Assembly (NCBI GenBank): GCA_947034895.1
Contig: OX344761.1
Span: forward strand, 80,245,839-80,309,838
From: Rhytidiadelphus loreus
Taxonomy: Eukaryota > Streptophyta > Bryopsida > Hypnales > Hylocomiaceae
Direction of reading: 5' to 3'
DNA: 64,000 bases
Of the stretch, positions 1-11,440 are shown piece by piece. A program made the translations under genes and the position numbers. Within the stretch, counting starts at the first letter, position 1, and each line of letters starts with the position of its first letter. The notes beneath the pieces were generated by a model. That model saw only the letters and a list, made by a program, of their open reading frames with translations, did no database searches and was not told where the DNA came from.

Positions 1-1678
1 TTCCAGACATTGCTGCAATGAGCTGAGGAGCAGAGGGACGAATCCACACGGATAAATCCACAGGGTGTCGATGAAATAGAAGCTGGGAAGCAGGAAGTCG
101 GGACTAGTTTAGCAGGTGAGAAGCAGCCCCCGTCAGTGGATCCTGGAGATGTAGCCGCACCAAACCGAACTGATGTTCAACAGGTGAGACAATTTGAACT
201 TTTTTGTTTAAGGATAGTTGTGTTTGATTTTTTGTAACTAAGAGGTTTTCCATTTCCAAACTGGTTGCTCTTGGTGCACCATGAACTGGTGTTTTCAAAA
301 TGAGTTCTTTAACTACAGTAGTGGTGACGTTTATGATTAGGCAATCAACATCTGTAGCTTGTGCGCAACTCTTGTCCCCCAGGTTGCATAATACCTTTAA
401 CCATTTCACTGTGCTTGTCTGACCCTCGTGCGAAACAGCACGGTGCAGGGGACCAACCGGAGAACGAACGGTTTGCAAAAGAGAGACAGGACATCGATGC
501 CGTGTTTGGCGCCATCGGGAACAAGCTGAAGGAGCAGGATGAGAGGCAGCGCTTGCTAGCCGAAGCATACCGAGATTCACAGAAACGGGCTAAGGAATCT
601 GCTAAGAAAGCACGTGAGCGCTTGACTGTTACTACTTACAACCCAGTCGAGAGTGATCGGGACACCGATGATGACGATTCTTGCTTTATAGAGATAAAAA
701 ATTTGGTGTTGATTGAGAAAAGCACGATCCATAAGAAGGCACTAGCTGGAGGACTGGGACAGATCGAAAGGAACGATTGTTCGCGTCGAGGGTGGAACGG
801 AAGTCGACCGAGGTGGGGAGCCTGAAGAACGAGGTGTACCAGCTAATCTTCAGTGTGTTTCAAGGTGTGGTTGTCACAGCCACGTCGCAGACGAACTTGC
901 TGCCCTGCAGCAGTCGGTGGAGTCCTATTCTGTTGTCGTTATTGGCAAGTATTGTCATTATTGCTGGGGTGATTCAAAAGCTGGTGAAAATCTCGTCCTT
1001 GGAGAAGACCATCGATTCGGAGAACCAAGCTTTGAAGGTCTGAGTCGCTGTTGCTGTCACTTTTGAATCTCTTGTATGCCGCCCAGCTATTCAGTTCGAT
1101 TAATGTGCGTTCATTTGATCCGTATATTGGAGCCATTTTTAAAGTTTTCGTGAACTGTTACACTGGGAAGATTGACTTGAGTAGCCCTGCGGCTGAAAGT
1201 GCTGGAAGTCTAAAACCGCTTCGGCTGGGACTGGACTCCTATGTGAGAAATGGAAGATACCAGATTAACGCGGCGCTAATATCGAAATTTTCCCTGTTCC
1301 CCAATTTGAATCGGCTGAAACCTACGATCCTTCAAATGTTTTCCTGAACCATCAATGCCCGCATCAATGTGAGGTTCAAGTGTTGGGCATCTATTTATGA
1401 TTGGTGTTGCCTAGTATATACTGATTAGTTTTCATGGCTGTGGAATTAGGACGTGGTACACAGAGGTCAAGCCCTTCGACGAGAGGGCAAGGATTTTGTA
1501 TTTGCCCAATTCTCAGAGTGCAAGAAGAAGAAAACGTCTCAGTTGCTGTACGTTGTATGCTGTTGGCGTTCTCAGTTTTCTTTTAGTCTTCGCAGTAGTC
1601 TTTCCTCTTTGCAATGGAGAATTCTGTGTTATCCAGGACGTAACCCATACGGTGGTGCGCCCCCTCCCGCTTGATTGA
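1..1678 (+). pseudogene. Copy 1 of tandem membrane-protein gene (broken, 5' end cut by window)
   Basis: This is the first of four related copies of an unrecognised three-exon membrane-protein gene. Exon 1 remains up to about 180 (followed by a gtgaga donor), exon 2 runs from about 442 to 1040 and exon 3 from about 1450 to 1678. The start is damaged: where copies 2 and 3 read ATG plus several codons before AEEQRDES, this copy reads ATG-AGC-TGA. In exon 2 two 4-bp insertions (about 744-762: gcactAGCTggagg and acagATCGaaagg, compared with copy 2) shift the frame just before the hydrophobic segments. Exon 3 has offsetting indels, so the frame of its hydrophobic segment is lost and then regained. 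Nucleotide similarity to copies 2-4 is obvious throughout, including introns. I infer a non-functional paralogue; a transcript could still exist. Confidence 0.75.
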
Positions 1679-2328
1679 ACAACGTTCTCCTGTTGTGGTG
1701 AGTCCACTTCTCTTTCTGAGCTTTTGTTTACGTTTATCTAGACAAGCCTTGAAGACAATTCATGTCAGTCATTTTTCCAGAAGTCTGCAATGTGATTGCT
1801 CAAATGTTGGAGGGTCGTCCTTGAATTTGAGCTTTCGATTGTCTGGGAAATGATGGAGAACAAATCTTGACAAGGGATGATAAAATGAAATAGATTTATT
1901 ACACGACAGTGCTTTTGCAAGTGGTCTTGTCCCATTTGACGATTTTGTGAAGTACTCCAAATATCACCAATCCACGAAAAGGTATTGATAGACTATTGAT
2001 AAACTATTGATAGACCACTTCATCCTGTAATGATGCGAAGGACTAAAAGTGTTCAATGAATGACTTTCTAATAAATTTGTATAGAGACGACAAATGCACC
2101 TATTCATCCAAGAATCTAAATTTTTTGGACTAATGATCTTGGTGGTGATAGAGTCTCATCCTTTTCAGGGTTAATGTCTTCCATCTAGTCCCGTGGGTTC
2201 CAAATTTCTTCATCTTGACCTCCACCTTACTTCTGGAGAAGTGACGCATTTCCTTGAATTAATTTTATTGAGTGTTTCAACAGTTGGTTGCATCAATTTT
2301 GTGGTATTAGAAAAGACTATGTACAACA

Positions 2329-2475
2329 ATGTCTAAGATTACACTGAAGAATGACATGGTAGGAAAGGAAGTCAAGATTAGAGAGGGCAATGCAGGAAGT
2401 GCTTGGGAGTTGTTCGCTGTAAAGAGTGGATGCATGTTTGACATTCACAAAGATCCCAATGCCAAGAATTCCTAG
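2329..2475 (+). pseudogene. Copy 1 of the linked small-protein gene (truncated)
   Basis: The ORF opens with MSKITLKNDMVGKEVKIREG, clearly the same start as the intact small proteins at 19205 and 26294, but stops after 48 codons at a TAG. The rest of the gene is missing: shortly after the stop (about 2495-2640) the sequence matches the region downstream of copy 4 (about 26838-26975), so an internal deletion joined the middle of the coding region to the 3' flank. It lies about 650 bp downstream of the copy 1 membrane gene, the same order as in the other three cassettes. The family is unrecognised. A 48-residue product could be made but would lack the C-terminal half. Confidence 0.75.
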
Positions 2476-2674
2476 TATGTAGTTTTACGAAGGCCCCAAA
2501 GTAGCGGAATGTAGTGTTTAGCATTGTAATGGATGTAGTGGAACAAAGACCCAAAATGATTATGAACAATGTAGAATATTATGTGACCTCATATTTCTTA
2601 ATGGAAATATGAAATATGACTTGGTGAATATGTGATCTAAGCTTTGTTGTTCAGATGGTGTATATACTGATGAC

Positions 2675-3520
2675 CATCTACATTATAGCCAAGGTGTAAT
2701 AGTGCATAGTGCAAATTGTAGTGAAGGTTTGATTTGGGAAGATGTGCTAAAATTGAATTTCAACATCTGATCTTCAAGCCTCATCCTAATCACAAAATGA
2801 CATGTGATACCTTTTAAGTAATTGAATGACTTGATTTATATTGAATCTAGTCCTCAAATAGGGTAATGCATATATGGTAGTTGACCCATTCTTGATCACC
2901 CTTCCATTTTCAACCTATAGACTATACTATTTTTTTGAAGTTTTGGCGTAGTTCAAGGAGTAGTTTTGGCACATTATGATTGGTTGCAAAGTTGTCAATA
3001 TTGCAACTAGCCCTTGGTCGATTTGGAAGTTAGCCATGATTAGAAATAGAAAGATCATATATCACCATTGTAGGTTGAAGAGAATCTTCCACTAAAGAAT
3101 TCATAGTAATTATGTTTTGTGTAATAAAATTTTGAAAAAATATGTAGTCCTTCCGAATTATATTTTTGTACATAGGAAAAATCTATCACTCAAAAAACTT
3201 GTGCTCCAAATATGTGTAATTACTTAAGTGGTTGGAAATGAATCACCTGTCGTACTAATAGAATGATGGTTGCATACAAGCGGCTCTTTGATTTGGTGCA
3301 CAATTTAATTTTAATTGTTACATTCAAGTGTATTGCTTCATCGATCTCTTTTGTCAAATTGGCACACTCTTCAAGAACTATAGTTGTATGTGGGTCCCTC
3401 CCAAAGTATCTGTAGTAATGTAGTCCTAAGCGGTTACTAATTAGATTTTTATGCATTTAGCATTTTAGCATTTCACTTTGTAAGATAGGTTTATTTTAGA
3501 ATGGCTAGGCTTATTCTTGG
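2675..3520. repeat. Dispersed repeat, related to 27970-28205
   Basis: Around 2675-2880 the sequence matches the reverse complement of about 27970-28150 (shared text includes gatgtgctaaaattgaattt and a block about catctacattatagc). Around 3465-3520 it matches 28145-28205 in direct orientation (ataggtttattytagaatgg). No credible coding frame was seen. It is probably a degraded non-autonomous element. Confidence 0.45.
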
Positions 3521-3544
3521 AAAAGCAACGTTGAATTTAGTTTA

Positions 3545-4380
3545 AGCCTATTATAGCAACTTTGACAATACTATGGTAGTAATGGTCAAGGCTGAAGGAG
3601 TTTGTAAGTTGTTGTACTTCAACCTAGTTTACACTAGATCCAAAGGTGAGGGGCTAAAAGTTTTGAAGGTTTTGATTGACTAAAATTGAGAAGTCCTTGG
3701 AAAATGGTTTTACACCATGAATGAGAAGGTGTTGGTCTCCAAAAAGATTCAATGCCATAGAGTATACTTTTTTTTTCTTTGTGTTAGAAAATTCCTCAAA
3801 TTTTGAGCCCCAAAAATTATAGTCAGACCCACTTCAAGGAAGTGGATTTGATTGAAATTCCAAGGGTCATTACTAAAAAGTGCAAAAAACCAAAAAAATT
3901 TCAGAGGCTAAAACAATAATTGGAAAAAACTAATAGCTAGTTCAATGTTGAGTATGTGAATTTAAAGCATAAATACATAGAGATAGGTGTTACATCTCTC
4001 ACCTAATATAAGAAGGACCTTCGTCTTTACCTAAATATGAACATCTAAAGGTCACCAAAGAAGTTGCAAAATTCAAAGAGCACCATACAAAGTTGAATGA
4101 AAGGCTCCAATCTTTATATGGATTGGAGCAAAATATTAAGAAATATATGCAGATTAGCTTCATAAGTGCAAAAGAGGAATTAAAAAAAATAAAATTTGGA
4201 CCATCAAAACTTTGAAGAACAATAAGGAGACATTGGAGCTTTAATAAGTAGATCCTTGACATCCATTGGCCAAATTGAAATGTGAATCCCAACCATGATT
4301 GAATATACTAAGAAATCTCACCCAATCCAGAAAGGATCCTATTACTAAACCAAGGATGCAATATTCATTAGTACTTTCAA
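3545..4380 (+). repeat. Segmental duplication unit, upstream flank of copy 2
   Basis: This block is alignable with 15300-16145, upstream of copy 3 (for example acactagatccaaaggtgag and agttgaatgaaaggctccaa). It shows that the duplication that made copies 2 and 3 extended well beyond the genes. It contains a short helical-looking frame (EVAKFKEH.T.LNERLQ, also near 15780-15900) that is interrupted here, perhaps a relic coding exon. About 4380-4790 I recognise nothing. Confidence 0.6.
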
Positions 4381-4789
4381 TTCTAATTGATTGGCTTTCT
4401 AGTTGGTGTCAATTTGAGTTTGGAGGAAATCAAACTCACAAGTGATAAAATGTTCGATCTCAAAAGATTTGGTTCTTTCACCAATGATCTCTCGTCACTG
4501 TATCCATAACCGCCACCTCTAAAATCTTGGAAAATCTTGGGAAGTAAACCCATGTCATTACAAGGATGTACTACATCTGAATATGCAGACCCTAGTGTTG
4601 ATATTAGGTGCATGTCATAGTGGGCTCTTTAAAAATTCACAACTCATACTCACAGTGTTCAAAAAATACAGTTGAAATTGCATTAAAATTCTTTTTCTCT
4701 TGCCTACTAGGATCCAATAATTTTTCTGGATGTCTACTAATAGACATGAAGTCCAAAACCCTTATTTAAATTGATGGTTATGGGTGCTG

Positions 4790-5160
4790 CTATCTTTCAA
4801 TGGATTGAGGACAGCGATGGGATTACTGTACTCCAGAAAAAAAAAAACTTCGGTTCGACCTTCGAAGCAGGCTCCATGTCCGAAGAGCGCGGTATCTACT
4901 ATCTAGCTAGCCCAGGGTGGGCGTCTGGTCCGCCACGAACAATCTCCGTTTGGTCGGCAATACCGTAATCCCAGAACCGTCGGTAAGACCTGCACTAAAA
5001 ATAACACGGAGTACTACAATAATTGTGGTCCACATCACAGTACTGTAGATTCGAATTCCAATGCAAAAATGCTCAGGGCTGAGACTGTCGGACATCCTCG
5101 ACTTCTTCCCCGAAGCTCCCATGCTTTTGGCCGACTCTCTCCTCTCCGCGTTGCAGATCG
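4790..5160 (+). promoter_or_regulatory. Conserved 5' flank of the cassette (first of three)
   Basis: The block is shared with 16330-16735 and 23860-24190, always immediately 5' of the membrane gene or its remnant. Conserved stretches include ttcttcaatgga, ccgtcggtaagacctgcact, gtggtccacatcaca and gattcgaattccaat. Its position suggests promoter plus 5' untranslated sequence. No clear TATA box was seen. Here it leads into a damaged exon 1 (5160-5285). Confidence 0.45.
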
Positions 5161-5285
5161 ACCTTGCTGCAATGGGCTGAGGAGCAGAGGGACAATTCCT
5201 CAGAGATAAATCCACGGGGTGTTGATGATATAGGAGAAGTTGGAAAGCAGGAAGCTGGGACTAGCTAGTTTAGCATGCAGGTGAG
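5160..5285 (+). pseudogene. Extra exon 1 relic upstream of copy 2
   Basis: The sequence repeats exon 1 of the membrane gene (gctgaggagcagagggac, then gatgatataggagaag) but has ATG-GGC-TGA at the start and two 4-bp insertions: CTAGCTAG at 5261-5268, where the other copies have a single CTAG, and TGCA within 5272-5279. No exon 2 follows; instead a 165-bp unrelated segment leads straight to the good exon 1 of copy 2 at 5499. It is probably left by unequal recombination or partial duplication of the cassette start. Confidence 0.65.
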
Positions 5286-5295
5286 AAGCAGCCAG

Positions 5296-5460
5296 CGTCA
5301 ATTCCGTCAAATTGACGGTATTCCAATACTTTGGCAGGTTCCAGGAGGCGTGGCGGCAGACATAAATCCATACCTGTCCTAGTTGGTGGCCTGAAATTCG
5401 ACCTTTGTGAAGACTTATGTTCACAATTTTTCACGCCAGAATCGCGTCAACGAAATTGCA
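5296..5460. repeat. Short repeat shared with 25950-26110
   Basis: This block, containing atacctgtcctagttggtgg and gacctttgtgaagac, recurs at about 25950-26110 upstream of the small gene of copy 4, but not at the equivalent places in copies 2 and 3. It is probably a small mobile element inserted into cassette DNA. Confidence 0.4.
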
Positions 5461-5498
5461 GTTAGCCCCCGTTTGTGGATCCTCGAGACATTGCTGCA

Positions 5499-7193
5499 AT
5501 GGGGAGCTCCAGAGCTGAGGAGCAGAGGGACGAATCCGCACGGATAAATCCACAGGATAGTGGTGATATAGGAGAAGCTGGGAAGCATAAAGCTGGGACT
5601 AGCTTAGCAGGTGAGAAGCAGCCCCCGTTTGTAGATCCTGGAGACGTAGCAGCAACAAACCCAGCTGGCGTTCAACAGGTGAGATCTTGTAACAAGAGAA
5701 GTGACAGTTTGAGCTTTTTTGTTTATGGATAGTTGTGTTTGATTTTTTGTAACTGAGAAGTATTCCATTCCCAAACTCGTTGCCCTTGGTGTACCATGAA
5801 ATGGTGTTTTCAAACTGAGTTCTTTAACTGGTGATGAGGTTTATGCTTAGACAATCAACACATGTAACTTGCACGCAGTTCTTGTCCCCCGGTTTGCATA
5901 ATACCTTTAACCATTTTCGCTGAGTTTGTCTGACCCTCGAGCGAAACAGCACGGTGCAGGGGACCAACCGGAGAACGAGCCGGTTGTAAAAGAGCGACAG
6001 GACATCGATGGCGTGTTTGGCGAAACCGAGAAGGAGCTCGAGAAGTATGATGAGAGGGAGCGCCTGCTAACCGAAGCATACCGAGTCAAAGAGAAACAGC
6101 GTAAGGAGGTTGCGAATTCCCGACGTAAGAGCCACGGTAATACTACTTACAACCGAGTAGAGAGTGATTGGGACACCAATGATGACGACTCTTGCTATAT
6201 AGAGATCAAAAATTTGGTATTCATTGAGAATAGCGTGATCCATAAGAAGGCACTGGAGGAGTGGGTCAGAAAGGAAAAATTATTCGCGTCGAGGGTGGAA
6301 CGGAAGTCGACCAAGTTGGGGAGCCTGAAGAACGAGGTGTTCCAGCTAATCGTCTTCAGTGTGTTTCAAGGTTTGGTTGTCACAGCCACGTCGCAGACGA
6401 ACTTGCTGCCCTGCAGCAGTCGGTGGAGTGCTATTCTCTTGTCGGTGTTGGCAAGTATTCTCATCATTGTTGGGGTGTTTCAGAAGTTGATGCAAATCTC
6501 GTCCTTGAAGAAGACCATCGATTCGGAGGAGCAAGCTTTGAAGGTCTGAGTCGCTGTTGCTGTCACTTTTGAATCTCTTGTATGCCGCCCAACTATTCAG
6601 TTCGATTAATGTGTGTTCATTTGATCCGTAAATTGAATCCATTTCTAAGTTTTCGTGAACTGTTACACTGGGAAGATTGCCTTTGGGTAGCCCTGCCGCT
6701 GAAAGTGCTGGAAGTCTAAAACCGCTTCGAGTGGGACCGAACTACTCTGAGAAAAATTGAAGATACCAGATGAGCTCGGCGCTAATATTGAAATTTGCCT
6801 TAGACTAATGTAACAGAAATAGGGGGGGTAGAAAGTGGCCTTGTTCCCCGATTTGCACAGACTGAAACCCACGATCCTTCTAGTGTTTTCCTGGACCATC
6901 AATGTGAGGTTCAAGTGTTGGGCATCTGTTTATGATTGTTGTTGCCTAGTATATACTGATGTAGTTTTCATGTCTGGAATTAGGACGTGGTACACAGAAG
7001 CCAAACCCTTCGACGAGACGGTAAGGATTTTGTATTTGCCAAATTCTCAAAGAGCAAGAAGAAATGGTCGAAGGAGGGTTACTCCACGTATGCTGTTGGC
7101 GTTCTCAGTTTTCTTTTAGTCTTCACAGTAGTCTTTCCTATTTCGCAATGGAGAAGTTTGTGTTATCCAGGTGGTGCGCCCCCTCCCGCTTGA
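5499..7193 (+). CDS. Copy 2 membrane protein, three exons, intact by inspection
   Basis: Proposed exons are 5499-5678 (60 codons), 5950-6543 (198 codons) and 6984-7193 (69 codons plus stop), giving about 327 residues with every junction in phase 0. Exon 1 ends CAG|gtgaga; exon 2 begins after aaacag; exon 3 begins after ttag. The protein starts MGSSRAEEQRDES, and its first 60 residues look disordered. A charged helical stretch follows (ERQDIDGVF to KEVANSRRKS), then two hydrophobic segments (about FSVFQGLVVTATS and AILLSVLASILIIVGVF) separated by a short loop with a cysteine, then a basic segment and a third hydrophobic segment in exon 3 (VGVLSFLLVFTVVFPI), ending GGAPPPA. The start was chosen because it is the ATG shared with copy 3. 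The exon 2 donor (AAG|gtctga) is weak; if it is not used, the protein ends two codons later without the third segment. Family unrecognised; membrane location is inferred. Confidence 0.65.
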
Positions 7194-7990
7194 TTGAACA
7201 ACGTTCTCCTGTGTGTGGTGAGTCCACTTCTGTTTCTGAGATTTTGTTTCCATGTATCTAGACAAGCCTTGAGAGCAATTCATTTCAATAATTTTTCCAG
7301 AAATCTGCAATGTGATTGCTCAAATGTTGGAGGCTTGTCCTTAAAGTCGATTGTCTGCAAAATGGTGGGGGAGAACAAATCTTGACAAGGGATGGTAAAC
7401 TGACACCACAGCACTTTTGCCAGTGGTCTTGTCCAATTTTCACCATTTCTTGGAGTCCTCCCAATGTCATCAGTCAGCCACAAGGTCAAAGGTACAAGAT
7501 CACTAATCCTAATTTAACCTATAATTTATTCTCTTAATCCTGTGAAGATGCCAAGGACTAAAAGTGTTCTGAATGAATGACTTTCCAATAAATTTCTATA
7601 TAGACAAAAAAAACTGCACCTATTCATCCAAGAATTTGAATTTTTGGGTTAACGACATTGGTGATAGGGTCACGTCCTTGTAGGGTTAATGTCTTCTCAT
7701 CTAGTTCTGTGGGTTCCAAATTTCTTTTCCTTGGCCTCCACCTTGCTTGTCCTCAAGACTTGTGTGGAGAAGTGTACACCAGCCTTAATCCTTTACGTGA
7801 TGACAAATAACTTCTGGAGCTTCAAATTTACAATCATTAAAGTCTTCTTTTGCTCTACTCAATTGCTTTAATTTACTTCTGGAGAAGTGACGCACGTCCT
7901 TGAATTAATTTCTGTTGAGTGTTTCTTCAAACAGGTGATTGCATCAATCTCCGCGGTTGATAATTGTCAAAAGTCTACGTAGTTACAGCA

Positions 7991-8254
7991 ATGACGAAGA
8001 TTACATTGAGGAACGACTTGGAAGGAGAGGAAGTCAAGATTCGAGAGCTAGGGCAATGCAGGCAGCACTCGGGAGTTGTGCACTCTGAAGCATGGATCCA
8101 CGTATTTGAGGTAGATGGCCAGTATGATTGGATGGGCACCGCTGAAAGAGAGTCGGACCCTGAAGACAGCGCTCAGGGTGGACTATTCAAGCGACTCCTC
8201 AGTAGGATCTGCTTACAGAGATTCAGAGGTCTAAATATCGTGATTTTGTCGTAG
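7991..8254 (+). pseudogene. Copy 2 small protein, frameshifted and internally deleted
   Basis: It opens MTKITLRNDLEGEEVKIRE like the intact copies. A 4-bp insertion at about 8044-8051 (gagAGCTAGgg against gagaggg) then shifts the frame, and an internal deletion joins the equivalent of the early -GST- region to the late segment. The deletion happens to restore the original frame, so the end still reads FEVDGQYDWMGTAERESDP and AQGGLFKRLL, matching the C-terminus of copy 4. The resulting ORF could give an 87-residue chimera with a scrambled middle. The gene keeps the usual position about 0.8 kb after the membrane gene. Confidence 0.7.
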
Positions 8255-8870
8255 CCGGTTTGGTACTTCTCCTTGTGGATTCATCTTTCCGTGTTTGTGT
8301 ATTACTGGTGTTTTCTTATAATATGATACCGTGTGTCACGTTTTGGGAAAACGATCATTAGTTCATGCTGTATTCATGTTGGCTGTTGTCGTGCATTAAT
8401 GACAGTATCTTAACAATGACTCAATAGCAAGCGGTTGGTATTCTGTGAGGTGAGCGTGAGCATGTGAGCATACAATTTTTTAGAGTGTAGACCTCTGACC
8501 GTGGAACGTGGACCCATGACCATGGACATTGGAATTAGGGAATTTGGGTTGAAGTATTGAAATAATCTTTTCAACTTGTCAATGAATAGAAAGTATGTTA
8601 TATTTAATTAAATTTAGACAATCCAAAGTTCAAAAATAATAATAATAATAATTAGATGGTTTGGAAATATACACAAAACATCAGGAGATTGCACGATGTC
8701 TTGTATGTACTTCAATGTCAAGAGATTTGTCGATGTTTTGCAAACATAGTCCAAAATTACATCCATAGTCTAGATTTAATTGAATGTGGCATAACTGTGA
8801 GAAGTTAGGTGGTGCCATAGACCAAAAAAGAAAGAAGAAAAAAATTAATTAATTTAAAAAAAAATTCCGC
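8255..8870. other. 3' flank of copy 2, then AT-rich spacer
   Basis: From 8255 to about 8410 the sequence matches the region downstream of copy 4 (about 26660-26830), including ttcatgctgt and gtcttgcattaatgac, so it is probably 3' untranslated and downstream cassette DNA. The remainder is AT-rich with an (ATA) run near 8633 and no recognisable gene. Confidence 0.5.
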
Positions 8871-9447
8871 AACCAAGGCTCCTCTCGGTATTGAAAGGTC
8901 CCCTTCACCCCCTAGCAAGAAAAAGAATAGGTCCTCCATGTCATCTTAATGAAGCTAGAATACAATTTTTTTATCATTGGGTGTGGGGATTAGGGCCCTT
9001 CTCGACGCCGAGAGGTCCCATTCATCTCCTAGCAAGTGATCAAAGAAAAACACCTGACCTTTGCACAAGCATCACTAGAGTACATTCTAAATGCAAGGCT
9101 AAATTATTTTCTTTAAAATTTTGTGAAAAATGAATATAATTTTTTATTATCACAGATTGCGAAACCAAGAGCTCCCATCCACACCGAGAGGTCCCTTTTG
9201 GCTCCTAGTAAGTGATAAAAAAAACACTCAACCCTAGCACAAGCATTGCTAGAGCCCATTCTAGATGCAAGGCTTAATTATTTTCTTTAAAATTTTGTGA
9301 AAAGGAATAGGTATTCCAAATCATCTTGATCAATTAAGAGTACAATTATTTTTATCACTAGCTATGGGGGATGGCTCCCATCAGTGCCAAGAGGTCTTCC
9401 TCCCCTCTTAGCAAGTAATCAAGAAAAAACACCTAGCCCTTGTACAA
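8870..9447. repeat. Tandem array of roughly 210-240-bp repeats, left part
   Basis: About three diverged direct copies are visible, each with a phrase of the type ccgagaggtccc, then ctcctagcaagtgatca, then a block around ttatttty tttaaaattttgtga. Further copies continue on the far side of the foldback element, at about 10829-11440. No coding frame is supported. Confidence 0.65.
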
Positions 9448-10828
9448 TGGGGTCCCAATCAAAATGGTGTTTCTAAAATCACAATGAAGGAAATTTCAAT
9501 GCTACCAACTTTGACAACCTCCCGAGAGCTGAAGAATTGGTATTCTACCACAAAATTTTTACTACAGCATCATCCTTACGTTAATAACACATGCACCAAA
9601 CTTCAAGGCCAAAAGATTTACACAAAAAAAGATATTAGAAATTTACCAACATGTGTAGCCGTCAGAAAAATTTCACTACTTTCAACTTTGACCCCCTTCC
9701 AAGGATAGTATTTAGGTTCTTTTCCTATGAATTTTTTGTCATAGTACCACCTATATGTTGATCACATGTGTGAAATATTTCAAGTTCAAAAGATCCATCC
9801 AAAAATAGATATTCAAAATCTCCCAACATGTGTAGTTGTGCGAAACAATTAAGGAAGTCATTTCACTACTACCAACTTCAACACCCTCCCTGTGGTTGAA
9901 AAGTTGTTGATTTTCCATGAAAATTTTGGTAGAGGATCATCTCTATGTTGATAACATGTATGCCAAATTTCAAGGCTAGAAAATTCACCCCAAAAAAATG
10001 TTCAAAATCTACTAGCATGTGTAACTATGAGAAACAATTTTAAGGTTGCCAACTTTAACACCTTCTCTAGGGTGAATTTTTTGGCATAAGACCATCTCTA
10101 TATTGATCAAATGTGTGACAAATCTCAAGGCCAAAAGATTTACCAAAAATAAGATATTCTAATTCTACCAACATGTGTAGTTGTGAGAATGACTTTCTAC
10201 ATCTGTGTCAAACTTTACCCAAAAAATGACATTATCCCAAGGGTTGAATTTTTTCTTCTCACAACTACACATATTGGTAGAATTAACATATCCTTTTTGT
10301 ATGAATATTTTGACCTTGATATTGGGCAAACATGTTATTAACATAGAGATGACTTGACAATAAAAATTTCATGGTAAACAAGCAATTTTTCAACCCTTGG
10401 CATAGTGTCGACGTTGGTAGTAGTGAAATTATTTCACAACTACACATGTTGGGAGATTTTGAATATCTATTTTTGGATGGATCTTTTGAACTTGAAATAT
10501 TTCACACATGTAATCAACATATAGGTGGTACTATGACAAAAAATTCATAGGAAAAGAACCTAAGTACAGTCTTTGGGAGGGGGTCAAAGTTGAAAGTAGT
10601 GAAAATTTTCTCTCGGCTACACATGTTGGTAAATTTCTAATATCTTTTTTTTGTACAAATATTTTGGCCTTGGAGTTTGTTACATGTGTTATTAACATAA
10701 AGATGATGATGAGGTAAAACTTTCGCGGTAGAATACCAATTTTTCAGCTCTCGGGAGGCTGTCAAAGTTGGTAGCATTGAAATTTCCTTCATTGCGATTT
10801 TAGAAACACCATTTTGATTGGGACCCCA
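9448..10828. mobile_element. 1.38-kb foldback element with internal repeats
   Basis: The left end TGGGGTCCCAATCAAAATGG is matched by its reverse complement at the right end (ending 10828). Near-identity continues inward for roughly 90 bases, then as a diverged inverted repeat almost to the centre (about 10200). Each arm is itself built of three to four diverged units of about 170-190 bp (each with a variant of caacatgtgtagttgtgag and a variant of actaccaactttgacac). Flanks read tgtacaa on the left and, two bases after the end, gtacaag on the right, suggesting a target duplication within the tandem array. No transposase frame is seen. A transcript would fold into a very long hairpin. Confidence 0.7.
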
Positions 10829-11440
10829 CCGTACAAGCACAAGTAGAGCACCATAGTTGCTATTATGTGAGCTTAGGATCTTGGGCCCATGAGCATAGGA
10901 GCCTAGGATCATATATTATAAGCACCTTCCATGGTTATAGGATGTTTATATTATAGGTGTCTATGTTATAGGCACCTACCATAGTTATAGGATGTTCATA
11001 TTATAAATATATATGTTATAGACATCTTCAATAGATGTAGAGTACCTATGTGCCTAGACTCAAGGCTCGTAGGCTCACATTTCTAAGCTCGCATACTAGC
11101 ATCGTTGAGTAGAGCACATAAACAAGATGTAAGGATAAATTATTTTTAAAATTTTGTGAAATGAAACAAGTCTTGAAGATCATCATGATCAAGCTAGAGT
11201 ACAATTTTTTTGTCACTAGTTGCAAGGATGGGGGTTCCCATTGGCTTTGAGAGGTCCCCTCACTTCCTACGAAGTGATCAAGAAGAAATACTTGACCCAT
11301 GTACAAGCACAACCAATCTTGAAGCCATGATTTTGCAATTTGTTTTTTTATCACTACTATAGGAATGGAGGTTCTCATTGATGCCAAAAACTTGGATCCC
11401 AAACAACCCAACATGTGATAAAAAAACCAATGTACTAGAC
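10829..11440. repeat. Right part of the tandem array
   Basis: It resumes the array interrupted at 9447 (gtacaagcacaa, then near 11140 aaattttgtgaaatga, then 11245 gagaggtcccct). About 10915-11040 additionally holds two or three copies of a short unit around atagttataggatgttcata. No gene is seen. Confidence 0.55.

Noticed and set aside
6835..7119. Alternative frame of exon 3 (TWYTEAKPFDE...)
   Set aside because: It stops in the middle of the hydrophobic segment in several copies, while the chosen frame is open and keeps its tail through an in-frame indel.
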